A program made the position numbers and the translations under genes. A model generated the notes under the pieces. That model was not told the DNA's origin. It did no database searches and worked only from the letters and a program-made list of their open reading frames with translations. DNA of 64,000 nucleotides, taken from Prorocentrum cordatum. Taxonomy: Eukaryota > Sar > Dinophyceae > Prorocentrales > Prorocentraceae. Location of the stretch: contig CAUYUJ010007224.1 of the NCBI GenBank assembly GCA_963575745.1, positions 1,160,234 through 1,224,233 on the forward strand, read 5' to 3'. Positions within the stretch are counted from its first letter, which is position 1. The number at the start of each line of letters is the position of its first letter. Shown here in pieces: positions 49,986-61,200 of this stretch.

Positions 49986-52349
49986 TTGCTCCAACAACGA
50001 TTTCGGCTACTACCTGCATCGCCGAGCCCCTCGACGACTGCGTGGCCTGCGGCATCAAGTCCTACACAGACTGTTGCCACCTCGGGTTCTGCTCCGAGTG
50101 TGTGTTTCGGCAACTCGGTCACGCTGGACATCAAGAACGACAACGACCCGAAGGAGGTCAACATCATGGAGGAAGAGCAGATGAAGGTACGTCAGCTCAA
50201 GAAAGGGACGAAGCTGCAGCTGACCGCCGGCAAGCGGTCGGCCATCGTCACCAACAAGAGCGGCGTCAAGCCGCACACAGTCAGCCAGGCGCTCAAGGCA
50301 GACCTGGCCAAGTCAACTACGAGCTCGAGCGGAATCTCGAGCAACACCACCATCCTCTACGAGTGGTGCTGCAACCCTGACAGCAAGCTCAGTGCGAAGT
50401 GGACTGAGAGTGGACGAACTGCTGTGCGTTGCGGTCTTCCTGGATACGACCTCTCTCGGAAGCCCATCGTCGAGAAGCTCGAGGACAAGATTCGGAAGAA
50501 CCTGCGGAAGGGCCAGAGTGTACGGGTCCATGCCGCATTTCCATGCACGCCATGGACCGCGCTGCAGCGCATCATCCTGAATATCGACCCCGGCAAGGCC
50601 GAGAAGCTGGAGAAGGACCGGAAATATTCCGCGAGGATGATCGACCTTTTCCTGACATCAATGAGCCGCCTGCGGAAGGAGTTTGGCAGCCAGCTCGCGG
50701 TCTCCTTCGAGTGGCCGCGCTACTGCGACGGCTGGGACCAGAAGAAGAACTACGCCGCGAAGAAGCTGAAGGACCAGCTCCCGCGCATCATCGATTTCGA
50801 TGGCTGCGCCTACGGCCTGCAGACAAAGAGCGGGGATGCGATCAAGAAGCCGTGGAGGATCATCACCGACCACTACGGGATCGACAACTCGCTGCACAAG
50901 CTTTGCGACGGCCTACACAAGCACGTCGAGGCCCGTGGCAAGCTCGCTAAGGACAGCGAGAACTACACTGACAAGCTCGTTGCCGCGCTGGTCAAGCAGC
51001 TTCGCAAGACGAACAAGACCGAGCACCGCGAGGCAAACCCCGCGGAACCAACGAGACGGAGAGCTGCGAGAAGGACAGTGCCTGCCCCGGCAGCCCCTGC
51101 AGAGCCAGCCTTGACGGCAGCGGAGGAACGGACGCTCAAGTCCGCCATATTGCAGCTCCACGTCAACACGGGGCACCCTGCCAACGACGCGCTGGTCCGG
51201 GCTATCCGAGTGACGGGTGGATCCCAAAGAGCGGTCGAGATGGCACTCAACCTGCACTGTGAAGTCTGCGCCGCCCATCAGCGACCCCTACCTCATCTAC
51301 CTGGGAGAATCAAGCTAGATAGGGACTTCAATGATTCCATTGGAGTGGACTTGTTTACTCTTGCCGACTACGCCGGCAATCAGTTGGTTTTCCTCAATGT
51401 GGTAGATCTCGCTTCTGGATTTACCTTATGTGGTACAGTTTCTTCAAGACACCCCTCGGTTGTATTCGCGAGGCTTTTGCAAATTTGGATTACCCCGTTT
51501 GGGGCGCCACAACGGGTACTTTTCGATGGAGGAGGCGAGTTTGAGAGGGAAATCTCGAAAGAACTCGAGGACATGGGCTGTCGCCTTATGACTACTGCCG
51601 CGGCTACGTCGCAACAGAACGCCACCGTGGAAAGGCACGGCGGCATGTGGAAGGTCCACGCCAGGAAGCTGATCGACCAGTTCAGCATCAGGTTCGATCA
51701 GCCCGCGAACGCCCGCAAGATCCAGTGGCTGCTCGCCGCTGTCTGCTGGGCTATGAACAGCTCAATCAATGCCAGTGGGTATTCACCGGCACAGTGGGTA
51801 CTCGGACGTGGCCTTCAACTACCCTACTGCCTGCTGGACAGCGCTGGGAGGCTCTCACTACACGAGAGAGTGGTCTCTGACAAGTCCTTCTCTGAGAGGA
51901 TTGCCCTCATGAAGGCCGCCCAGGCGTCAATCCAGCATCTGCGTTTCAACCAGTCCCTATCCCGGGCTTTACTCGCACGATCGCGTGCGGATGGAGCTCA
52001 GCACGCGTCGGATGTCTACCAAACGGGGGACCAGGTATACTACTGGAGGGGGAACGGCAAGCCCGAGCGCGAATGGGCTTTGCAGTGGCATGGGCCCGGC
52101 ATCATCATCGGCTTCGAGGGCGCATCAAATGTATGGGTCAGCCACCGTTCCACCACCGTCAAGGCCAACCGAGGACATTTACGCCACGCCACTGCCTCAG
52201 AGCTCGTGCCCTGGGGACAGGTGCTCAACGCCATGAACGGCAACCAGCCACCACCACCGCCAGGACAACCACCAGCTGACCAGCCCCCACCTCCTGACGG
52301 ACCACAGCCACCAGGACCAGGAGGAGGGGACGAAGGATCACCACATTAA
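49986..52349 (+). pseudogene. Copia integrase with upstream pre-integrase domain
   Basis: A 787-codon frame; the homologous part starts near EVNIMEEEQMKVRQLKKG (residue 58). The first domain (VHAAFPCTPWTALQRI, LAVSFEWPRYCDGW, IDFDGCAYGLQT) is the pre-integrase region seen in both copia elements here. Then LHVNTGHPANDALVRAIRV, a Cys pair (HCEVCAAHQ) and the integrase core: NDSIGVDLFTL (Asp), RVLFDGGGEFEREI (Asp) and NATVERHGGMWK (Glu). The C-terminal end has GDQVYYWRGNGKPEREW. A Pro-rich linker ends at TAA 52347-52349, after which the same frame continues. The enzyme would insert the cDNA into the genome. Confidence 0.92.
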
Positions 52350-55300
52350 GGAGGAGACTGCGGTGGAGGCGGATTACCACCATCAGACCAAGGAGGAGAT
52401 GGAGATACATTCATCGACCTCACGGGCGAAACGCCGAAGAAACGCCCGCGAGTGGAAAACGTTCCGCCAGCACTACCACCTCCGCCGACGGCCATCAAGC
52501 AGCACAACTTTGGCAACATCGAAGATACTCCACACAATCGCCGCGCACATGCTACTCTTGAGTGGATTCGCCGACGGCAAGGAGATGAATAATATGCGAC
52601 AAGTGGGGGCGCCTCAGGCGGCGGTTCAGCACCAGCACCTTCGGGGGGAAACCTTCCCGGGCTGCCAGCACCTGTTGCTGACTCAGCTGCTGCCGCTGAC
52701 CCCGCTCATGACCCCGCTCATGCTCAAATACAAGCCCAAGAAGACCCAGATCGCGCTGAAGATCCAGCTCCAGAACCCACCGTGCAACCAGAAGTACACG
52801 ACGAACAGCCTGAAGAACGTGATGGAACACGACTTCCACCACCAGGAGCTCGACGCACAGAAGCTGATGGACATTCATCGGATGCCGACAGCTCCGGATC
52901 CGAAGGGCTACGCGACTGGAGCAAGGCCGCGGAGGAGGAAGTTCGCAGAGAAGCTTTTGCCCGCAGACCACAACATCCTGAAGGACAACGCGGCAACAAG
53001 GCTCAGCGCCAAGCTCAACAAGAGGACGCACCTCGCGCCCTTGAACGTGACAGGCACGATCAAACAGACGACCGCAGCAAAGCCATCAAGCGCAAGGAAT
53101 TCTTGGAGAGTCTCAAGGACGACCTACCCAAGTGCTTCAAGAGGCCGAAAGACACACTCAGGACCGACCTCTACTTGGACAACTACTTTGAGATCAACGA
53201 CGACGATCTGCACTCGACCATCCGACTCCGGGAGGTGATGCTCACCGGAAAGGCCGCTGCTAAGGAGATCAAGTACGACAAGCTCTCCGCCAAGGACAAG
53301 AAGCTCATGGACACGGCCATGAAGGTCGAGTGGTCCAAGTGGGCCGAGTTCGGGGCCTACAAGAAGCTACCGCACAAGGAGTTGAAGGAGATCTTCCAGC
53401 GACACCCTGGAATACGACCAGTTGGTACCCGCTGGGCGCTTGCGCAGAAGGCCGCCAACCTCATGAAGGCCCGCCTTGTCGTCCAGGGCTGTCAAGAGGA
53501 CAAGTCCCAGATCCGTACGGACGCGCCGACCGGGTCAAGGGGCGCGCCTTACCTCACGCTTGCTGCCGCCGCCCAGCTTGGCTGGGACCTCACATCGTAC
53601 GACGCGATGACGGCTTACCTGCAGTCGGGCAACGTTGAGAGGCTGCTATTGCTACGCATGCCAGCCAAGAACCCGCCGCCAGGCACACTGCCCGGCGAGA
53701 TCGTGATGGCGACTGGCGCCATCTATGGCACCCGAGATGCAGGACGCCAGTGGTGCCTCTACGCCCAAAAGGTGTTCCAGGAGCACGGCCTCATCGAGAG
53801 CAAGCTCGAGAAGGGCCTTTACTACTTCTACGACGGCAAAGGGCTCGCTGCCATGATCCACTCCCATGTGGACGATTTCCTCATCGCCCAGCGCGGAAGC
53901 TCCAGCGAGTGGAAGCGAGTCATTAGCTCCTTGCAGAAAAGGCTGCACCTCAAGAAGGTAGAAGGTATCATCAAGTACTGCGGCCGGACAATCAACAAGA
54001 TCAACGAGGAGTTCCGCATTACCCAGGCGACGGCCGCCGCCCAGGTGGACTTCATCGAACTCAACGCCCAACGCGGACGATCACCAGAGGATCGGCTTAC
54101 CACCTCGGAGGTTTCGGGATATCGCCACACACTCGGCCAACTGCTATGGCTTGCAGTACAGGCGCGAGTGGACATCGCCTGCCCGGTGAGCCTTGCGGCT
54201 CGCCGCGCCAACACCGCCACCGTGGCCGACGCCAAGACGCTGAACAAGACCGTCGCTTACGTGCACGGGTCCGCCGACTTCGCCATAGTCATCAATCGCA
54301 ACATCATCGACCTGCGCACATGCACCATCATCTGTTTCAGCGACGCGGCCTTCGCCAATGTGGACGGGGTGAAGAGCCAGTGGGGCATGGCGATTGGGCT
54401 AACTCACAAGCCACGGGACGTCGTGGCTGGACGATATGACTTGTGCCTGCCCGTCGCCTGGCATTCGGGCACGGTCAAGCGATCCGTGAAGTCGACGCTG
54501 GCCGCCGAGGGCTACGCCACTCTGGAGGGCGCCGAGTCGAGCACGTGGTTCGGCCAGCTACTCACGGAGGCCTACAACCCGAAGAAGACGCTCAAGCAGA
54601 TCGACGACCTCAGCACCAAACGATCCGGGGAGATCTACAGCGACAGCAACGGCCTGGTGACGCACGTCAAGTCTGACGTGGGTCAATCCACGGACAAGCG
54701 GTTCCGCGTCGTGGCATCGATGATCAAGGAGACGGTGCGCCCCAACAGCCAGCTGAAGCTCTCGTGGAAACCTACGTGGAGTATGGTCGCCGACGCGCTC
54801 ACCAAGATCATGGAGACCGGAGTGCTCCTCGCCTTCTTCGGGGCCAAGAAGTACAACTTTGGCACTAGGCAACCGCGCGCCGCCATGCTTGCCTCAGTGC
54901 TGATGACATGTCTCGGACGCGTGAAGGCACAGCATCCCTCGCAGGAATGGCAAGTGCCGATATCATATTGGGTCTACTATATGACATTCATCGCGATGCT
55001 CAGTGGAATCATGATTGGATTTACATTGTTCGCAGCGCTGTGGTTTGTGGTGCGAAGAGAGATATTTGGGTCAGGCGACCCCAATCCCATTCAGATCGGG
55101 ACCATCAACAACACCAGCAATGGATCCAAGGCTGATCACACCGGGCACGCAGACACTCCCTTGCCCGGAGTATATCCAGGATGGGATGGACGATACCTTG
55201 GGCGTCGCAACGACGTCCCGTCTACCATTCCCGAAGACGTCGACGGAGATGTCTACATGGAGCCGCCGATGATTGCCGTCGCAGCCCAGAGTTCATCATC

Positions 55301-55694
55301 AGCAAGCGGATCGGCAGCGCCAGCCGCACCGCCCCCATCACCGGACAGCTTCGCGCAGGGAGCGAGCTCTGCGCCATCATCGCCGATGACGGTTCACAGT
55401 TCCTCGTCAGCCAGTGTGGTTTCGTGGAACGGATCGACGCCAACGGTTTCGCCATCGGAGATGAACGCATGTGTGATCGCCGAGCACAACATACGCGTAG
55501 GACACAACACACATAGTGTCTACATAACCTGCAGGACGTGCAGGAAGCATGCGTCATGGCTTCGCAGGAATCACATGACCCATGAGCCAGACTTTTCGAG
55601 GATGCACAATAGTCTGCGCTGGGATTTACAGAATAGATGGAGGCAGCTACAAGGGTTGCCCGGCAAGGCGAAAGCTCAAAATAAGATTTCGTGA
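52350..55694 (+). pseudogene. Copia RT, RNase H and membrane-segment extension
   Basis: The same frame as the integrase, with stops at 52347 and about 52592; from there it is open to 55694. Linker: FIDLTGETPKKRPRVENV, then acidic Pro/Gln-rich sequence. RT: FQRHPGIRPVGTRWALAQKA, the first Asp in LTSYDAMTAYLQSG (~53595), and SHVDDFLIAQ (~53868). RNase H: ICFSDAAFANVDG (54330), AAEGYATLEGAE (54500), IYSDSNGLVTHV (54635) and TWSMVADALTKIM (54785). After LLAFFGAKKYNFGT, where copia polyproteins usually end, ~260 further residues follow: a long hydrophobic segment with two possible spans (WVYYMTFIAMLSGIMIGFTL, 54966-55050), a Ser/Pro-rich domain and CRTCRKH near 55530. Confidence 0.9.
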
Positions 55695-55712
55695 CGCACG
55701 CCGCCGCTCTAT

Positions 55713-55890
55713 AACTGGCGCCACATTGTGTGGCAGATTACGTTAGTCCGCATCGTTCTGTCAGCTCGTTTCTTTACACCTGGCGCCACATCGTGTGGCA
55801 GACTACGTTAGTCCGAATTGTCTTACCAGCTCGTTTTCTTTAAATTTGGCGCCACACCCTGTGGCAGACTACGCTAGTCCGCATTGTTCG
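55713..55890 (+). repeat. Three tandem hairpin repeats in the copia 3' untranslated region
   Basis: Three ~65-bp units of TGGCGCCACA-NNN-TGTGGCAGA followed by TTACG(T/C)TAGTCCG(C/A)AT. The 6-bp stem GCCACA/TGTGGC is invariant at 55720-55734, 55785-55799 and 55851-55865, while the 3-base loops differ (TTG, TCG, CCC). Confidence 0.85.
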
Positions 55891-56195
55891 AAGCTTCATT
55901 CAGTGTGCACAGTTTTTTTATGTGGTGACGACCACACTATTGAGACCTTATCTTGATAAGATAGCGCTATTTGAATTTTGTCGCATAGCGATCGGACTCG
56001 CGCTGCTGTTTGTTTGGCGAATTTATTTATTTCTTGCCGGTGCGTGTAGCAGCACCCGTTAAATGCCCAGAGGCAGCCGGATAGCATGCCGACAAGGCCG
56101 TTTGCCTGTGTTTGTTTTGGAGTGCTCTGATTAATGAAGTGAGCTGCGATCGATGATCGTCGCTCGACGGCGCCGCGAGCGTCGATCAGGAGGAG
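55891..56195 (+). other. Copia 3' untranslated end with polypurine tract
   Basis: Mostly unassigned. AGGAGGAG at 56188-56195, directly before the 3' LTR, is the candidate polypurine tract for plus-strand priming. A CTTATCTTGATAAG hairpin lies at about 55947. Confidence 0.7.
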
Positions 56196-56372
56196 TGTGA
56201 TTCCCGCTCACTCCCCGTGCCTTTCCTGCTCCTTCCCTGCTTCCCCGCTCTATCTCTCACGCCCGCCTTGTCGCTGCCACTTTGTTTCGAACTAGGGCCC
56301 TTGGCCTTAGAGCTACGCAGTGCTTCGCCGCGCGATCATTCGACAAACGATATCAACGATATCCATATCACA
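56196..56372 (+). repeat. 3' LTR of the plus-strand copia element
   Basis: 177 bp, ends ATATCCATATCACA, and is followed by the CCAGG target duplication. Confidence 0.95.
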
Positions 56373-56377
56373 CCAGG

Positions 56378-56893
56378 CGCAGCGCGCGCATAACGTTGGT
56401 CGCGCGTGTGTCACTTCGCACGCACGTGCGCGACTCGCTCATGTATACGTTTTTTTTTTTTGTTTTTTTTTTTTTTTTTTTTTTGTTTTTTTTTTCTTCC
56501 ATTGATGCGCACAAACCCCAAATCCTTCACGTGGAGCGTTTATCCCATGAAGTGGGATTGTTGTCTCCGCACAAAGTTTTAAGGCCTCTGCGGGCCAGCC
56601 CGGGGATTTTTGAACACGGGTGGGGTGTTAACGAATCGTGCCCCCCCCTGGCTCCCAGTGACTCTGCGGGCGGTCTGGACCAATCGGTTACCGACCAGAG
56701 GATTCATTAACTTCAGTTTCTTCCCGTGGTGCCGTTTTGTTGGGCCCGTGGGGGCGGACAGGTCGTGCCCCCCCTCCGAGGCGCAGTCCTGTCACTCCTT
56801 CCTTTTCTGTCTTCCCTCCCCGCCTCCCTCTCTTCCTTCCCCCCTTCCTCTTCTCTTTTCCGCCATGCACTTCCGTCAATTTGGGCTCAAGCA
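56378..56893. other. Unassigned, with a T-rich tract
   Basis: T-rich at 56451-56497, interrupted by single G and C; it could be a reversed poly-A relic. The rest has only low-complexity Pro/Ser frames. At 56873-56891, immediately before the next ORF, lies CCGTCAATTTGGGCTCAAG. Confidence 0.5.
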
Positions 56894-58256
56894 TGTTTCT
56901 GGTAACTCAGCCGCTGCCCAGCCAGCAACAGCAAGAAAAACCAGTGCCATGGGGCCTCGGTTTAGTTACGGCCCCGACGGGCCCTGCGCCTAAGGCGCGT
57001 CGCCCACCAACTCGCACGCCTTCACTGGGAGCCCCTGGTCTCCCGGCGCGCGCTGCGAGAACGCGATCCCGCAGCCCAACCTCGCGCAACCACACGGGCG
57101 ATCTCGACTTCGCACCTGTGGCTTGTCAGTGGCCTGCGGCGCCTGCCGCGTCCTCTACTGCGACGGAGAGACGGGAGCAGCTTGCCACCGTAGCGCAGAA
57201 GATTTTGGAGCAAGGTTGGGAAGCTTCGACACGCCAGACTTATGCCAGGTCGCTCCGCGTCCACGTCCGCGGAACAGAACAAAACGTTCAAGCCTCTTTG
57301 CTGCCAGTTGACACCACAGACAAATTAATGATAGTCTTTGCTGCCATGGACGGCATGTGTTGGCACACAATTCAGCTAAACCAAAGTGCCAGAAAAGCCT
57401 GGCACGCATGCCCCAACATGAGTTGCATATTGATTCGGTGTGGGACGACAGGGCACGCCAGTTTTGGCGTGGCCTAAAGAAGCGTGCCGACCATGCGTCT
57501 CATCAGACGAGAGCAATTACCTTAACAGAGTTGATACCATTCGTGCGGAACCGGTTGAGCAACAACACAGCAGCTGGCATCCGCGATGCGGCTATGGGTG
57601 TCTTCTGCTTCTTTGGCATATGCCGGATTTCTGAGGCGATCGCCCTTTGTGCACAAGACGTGCATCATGAAGATGGTTGCATATCAGTCTACATTCAACG
57701 TCAAAAGAATGATCCGTTCGGCCGTGGCCAATGGTGTTGGCTTCCAGCTGTAGACGTCGAGGGTATCAACCCAGCAGAAATAATTGCTTCTTGGTCCAAA
57801 CTACGTATGGCGACGGCACGGGAGACTGATTCCTTTTTCTGCACGACGGGGCCGACGGCAAAGTCAGTTTCCCCCGATTTGTGGCGAAAAATCGCGCGTT
57901 CTCATTTTAAGGACACATCTGCAAGTTCGCACTCCTTTAGGCGCGGCGGCACAAAATGGGGCACGCATTTTGCGAAGCTGCCGGCAAGCTTGGCACAGGC
58001 CCAAGGAAGTTGGAAATCGCTGGACACTATGACCAGCGTGTACGCCAACACGAGCGTTTCCGTGAGGAAGCGGGAATTCTTAGACGCCTTCTCAGCAGGC
58101 GCCCGGGGAACGGCGAACAGCGCCATTCTCACACAGCCCGCCGCAGTTTCTGCAAGCTGCCCCCCTGCTCCAGTCGCCCGCTTTGGTCGGCTTAAGGCCA
58201 GCGGCGTGTTGGACGACAATGCCGAAGACGACGAAAGTGAGATCGGTCGGTTGTAA
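56894..58256 (+). pseudogene. DIRS-like tyrosine recombinase
   Basis: It joins retroelement DNA to the genome by strand exchange. The N-terminal part lies in the frame ending at 57477: from ATG 56894 a Pro/Arg-rich lead, then the DNA-binding arm EQLATVAQKILEQGWEASTR-QTYARSLRVHV. A frameshift in 57360-57440 moves to the 57357 frame (299 codons), which holds the whole catalytic domain: Arg90 in ICRISEA, Lys117 in IQRQKND, His192 and Arg195 in SHSFRRGG, Trp219 in QGSWKS and the nucleophile Tyr229 in TSVYAN. All catalytic positions are kept. The tail is Ala/Pro-rich. No RT lies directly upstream, where a copia element and other DNA sit instead. Confidence 0.88.
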
Positions 58257-58339
58257 AAACATGATCGTCTGCGTCTCGTTGACAAGCCAGGGAACTACGG
58301 CGGATGCGTTAGCATCGATGGGGGCGGCTCGAGGTTTTT

Positions 58340-58424
58340 TTTGCAGCACCTCCTCCCCGAGGTCTGGGATATTGTGTGCCCCCCCGATGCTGGGGAAAAG
58401 CATCCGTTGCGTCACAACGTAGAT
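58340..58424 (+). repeat. 85-bp direct repeat A, first copy
   Basis: TTTGCAGCACCTCCTCCCCG ... CGTAGAT. It matches 58980-59064 with two mismatches over 85 bases and directly precedes the terminal repeat at 58425. It belongs to the split direct repeats typical of some tyrosine-recombinase retroelements. Confidence 0.9.
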
Positions 58425-58899
58425 TAACTAGAATTATAGGTGGGCGTAGCCTTTCGGTAATTCTAGGATCTACAGCTGTAGGAGATGTACTTGGATTGAT
58501 GGCTCTTTTGGGGCCTGTGTTGGCGCAGGCAGCCTTGTGGCGCAATTCTGCTGCGTCGCTGGGTTCGGGGAGTCACGCCCCCGCGTTGCCAGTGCACCTG
58601 CCGCCCATTTTGCGGGTGGCTTGGTGGGTTTGGGTGTTTTCCCACTTCGTGGGTTAAGACGCCATTTTATAGCGCACCAACTCCACATGCCCAATGTTTG
58701 TGGTTTGTTTGTGGATTAACCCCCTCCCGCTTCATGGGTTCAGGGCGGTATAGTTTCGTTTGCCTCGCGCCATTTTGTGGCGCGCAAGGCCCCACCCTCC
58801 CACTTAGTGGGTTTAGTGGGGTTGTACGTTGGGCTACCAAGTTACCCCAGCGTAGCACAGGACAATGGGTGGATGAGGAATGCTCGTATTTCAATTCAC
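58425..58899 (+). repeat. DIRS-like terminal repeat, copy 2
   Basis: Nearly identical to 29239-29720, with the same inverted CTAGAATTA/TAATTCTAG pair (58428, 58458), the same CTACAGCTGTAG palindrome (58470) and the same open frame ending FSHFVG. It is framed here by the two copies of repeat A. Confidence 0.88.
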
Positions 58900-58979
58900 C
58901 CGCCTTCCCACCGCCAATCTGTCTCAGACCAGCAGTCCCGAGGTGTTCACCAGCACGGACTGTTCGGGAGGGGGGGGGG

Positions 58980-59064
58980 TTTGCAGCACCTCCTCCCCGA
59001 GGTCTGGGATATTGTGTGCCCCCCCGATGCCGGGGAAAAGCATCCGTTGCGTCACAGCGTAGAT
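58980..59064 (+). repeat. 85-bp direct repeat A, second copy
   Basis: Second copy of the repeat at 58340, offset by exactly 640 bases. Element homology probably ends here. Confidence 0.9.
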
Positions 59065-59149
59065 CCCTCATGGTGACCTCCCACAAACGCTCTTGGAGGA
59101 TGCGCCTTGGTTGGGGGAATTGGAAGTGGTGTGATCCTCCTTCTCGCCT

Positions 59150-59350
59150 TGCTCTTTTTCCTCCTCCTCTTCCTCCTCCTCCTCCTCCTCCTCCTCCTCC
59201 TCGTCCTCCTCGTCCTCCTCCTCCTCTTCCTTTGGGCATGGTTAGCCTGCCACCGGCCGACTCGCCTTAGGCGATTTCCGTGCCTGAATTGTTGTCGCGC
59301 TGTGTCGTTTATATATATATATATACACACATATATATAATATTATTCCA
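59150..59350 (+). repeat. TCC microsatellite and TA tract
   Basis: TCC/TCG units at 59155-59230, then (TA)n and (CA)n at 59310-59340. Confidence 0.9.
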
Positions 59351-59437
59351 AAATTTGGCCAACTACACTTCATCGGGCCATGGGGAACGGAACACGGCAG
59401 TAACAAAGACTACGACATTTTGGAAAACAATTTAGTG

Positions 59438-59542
59438 NNNNNNNNNNNNNNNNNNNNNNNNNNNNNNNNNNNNNNNNNNNNNNNNNNNNNNNNNNNNNNN
59501 NNNNNNNNNNNNNNNNNNNNNNNNNNNNNNNNNNNNNATATG

Positions 59543-59581
<39 letters not shown>
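59438..59581. repeat. 100-N assembly gap followed by a TA microsatellite
   Basis: N at 59438-59537, then ATATGTATGTATATATATA to 59581. The gap probably hides more TA repeat. Confidence 0.95.
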
Positions 59582-59582
<1 letters not shown>

Positions 59583-60204
59583 TCGCTGGCGTTTGAGGTT
59601 GGCTGTAATTTGCAACGGGCCTCGCCCGCATGTTTTCATATTAAACGAGAACGAACAGGCTCTCCTAAACGCACGACATACCACCATGGTCATAACGTCG
59701 ATGCAAATATTATCAGAAGCGGGCGATGCAACACCGTAGCGCAATGCGCAACGTCTTCTAAGGAACATCCATGTCCCAATGCCAGCTGGAGACCTACGAT
59801 GGTTGGACCTCATTACTCTAAAATTGTCAATTGCTCGCATTGTACCGTTCTTCTGTGGTGTAAACATTATTTCCCACATTTCTCGGAACGGTTGCCCTCG
59901 GGCAGGGACAAGCAACCAAAGAAGCCGTTTATCCGCGAATGAAAAACATAAAAACAGCACGGGACCGGGAAACAAAACATTAAAATTAGTTAAATTGGCT
60001 CAACGTGACTGAGGGTCTGTTCTAAGATCCGCGTCGGGAACATCCGTATCTGGGTGGAATCTCGCTAGCCCGCCCGTCGTTGGCCCTTTGCGAGAGTTGG
60101 GTGGCATGGATGACGCGCCGCTTGGCGCAATTATCCCTGGAGGTGAAACAATGCCTTATTAGTTGGCATCGATGGGCAAAATGACGAACCGGTGATCATG
60201 AAGT
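59582..60204. other. Unassigned sequence
   Basis: Moderate GC. Open frames on both strands (59544-59942 plus, 59370-59975 minus) cross the gap or TA tract and lack motifs. It may include the 5' untranslated part of the following LINE. Confidence 0.5.
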
Positions 60205-61200
60205 CGATTTGGCCCCTACCATGCGTGTCGTCCGCAGCGTTGGGCACGAGATGAAAGAATTGAAGAGAACGGTCAAAAAGACCATCGATGAAGTGGACGT
60301 CCGAAATACAACCTTGGATTCGAACATTGAAAATATGGAGGCGATTTTGCAGACATGCACATGCGCATGACTACTTTGGAAAACTTTTTCTTTGCAATAT
60401 CAAACAATCGAACGAATGGAAATTATCACACAAAACCACCAACAATTTTTCAAACATACCAATCCTAGATCGGCATCAAAATTATGGCAAAATACGGCGA
60501 ACAAACAACCTCACCAAACGAAACACGTTCACCGCAATAATTTGAATTCTGGATAACTTCGCCTGGCGCGACGCCGCGCCCGCATACATACGGGAACGCT
60601 CCATATCTAATCTGGGCCGATCTCTACAAACGTGTATCCGAAAAACGATATCAAAAATATCATGTTCACGGAATTTTCGTCGCAAAACGCGCAGCTCGCG
60701 ATTTATGGTTTGGCTGAGAATATAGCATAACCGGTATCAATCACAAATTTCAGACAAAACACCATATCAAATACATATTGGGGACAATGGGTGTCGATAG
60801 CAACACGAACAAACGCACTTAAGAGAAAGACTGGGCAAATTGACGCGACCTGCGATATGACCCCAAAATTACGGAATTATTGCGAATATGTGATATAATG
60901 TTGCAAAGGGCTTCCGGGGGGAAAGAGGAATCAAAATAATATCGGAAGAAAGCAAGGACAAGAAGACCGGCAAGCGCTGGGCCACCCTGCCCATCAGAGT
61001 TCTTTTCCAACCAGCGCCGGAGCCGATCAAATTTCTTCTTCATGCGCGTTGTCTTCCAACCGTTCCCAAAATTGCATACATATATTTTCAAGCTTGCGCT
61101 TGGGATGCGCGGAACTCCTCGAGGAAAGAAATTCGGACAAAAATAGTTGCCGATCAAACGCAACGACGGCCAGCCGCTCAAAATAAATGAGCGCCCGATC
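60205..61200 (+). pseudogene. LINE ORF1-like region, frameshifted
   Basis: Coding-like pieces ahead of the endonuclease. A predicted coiled coil, VGHEMKELKRTVKKTIDEVD then NTTLDSNIENME, lies at ~60235-60340. Further on come KRYQKYHVHGIFVAKRAARD (~60640-60700) and the well-formed DKKTGKRWATLPIRVLFQPA (~60958-61015) with ARNSSRKEIRTKIVADQTQR near 61105-61165. ORF1 of LINEs commonly combines a coiled coil with an RNA-binding part. Frames change several times, so it is decayed. The assignment rests on position and style only. Confidence 0.45.

Larger units (their letters stand above)
47094..56372 (+). mobile_element. Full-length Ty1/copia retrotransposon, plus strand, with CCAGG target duplication
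   Basis: A 9,279-bp element with a 178-bp 5' LTR, a 177-bp 3' LTR and a perfect 5-bp duplication CCAGG at 47089-47093 and 56373-56377. Inside: primer-binding site, repeat-rich leader, gag-protease, integrase, RT-RNase H with a membrane-spanning extension, hairpin repeats and a polypurine tract. Stops at 49640, 52347 and ~52592 and a frameshift near 50000-50150 interrupt the polyprotein. Confidence 0.95.

Noticed and set aside
44925-58256. Gag-like gene and recombinase as one DIRS-like element interrupted only by the plus-strand copia
   Set aside because: No RT or RNase H of the DIRS type lies between them apart from the copia, and the flanks on both sides of the copia contain other sequence. 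Kept as separate fragments.
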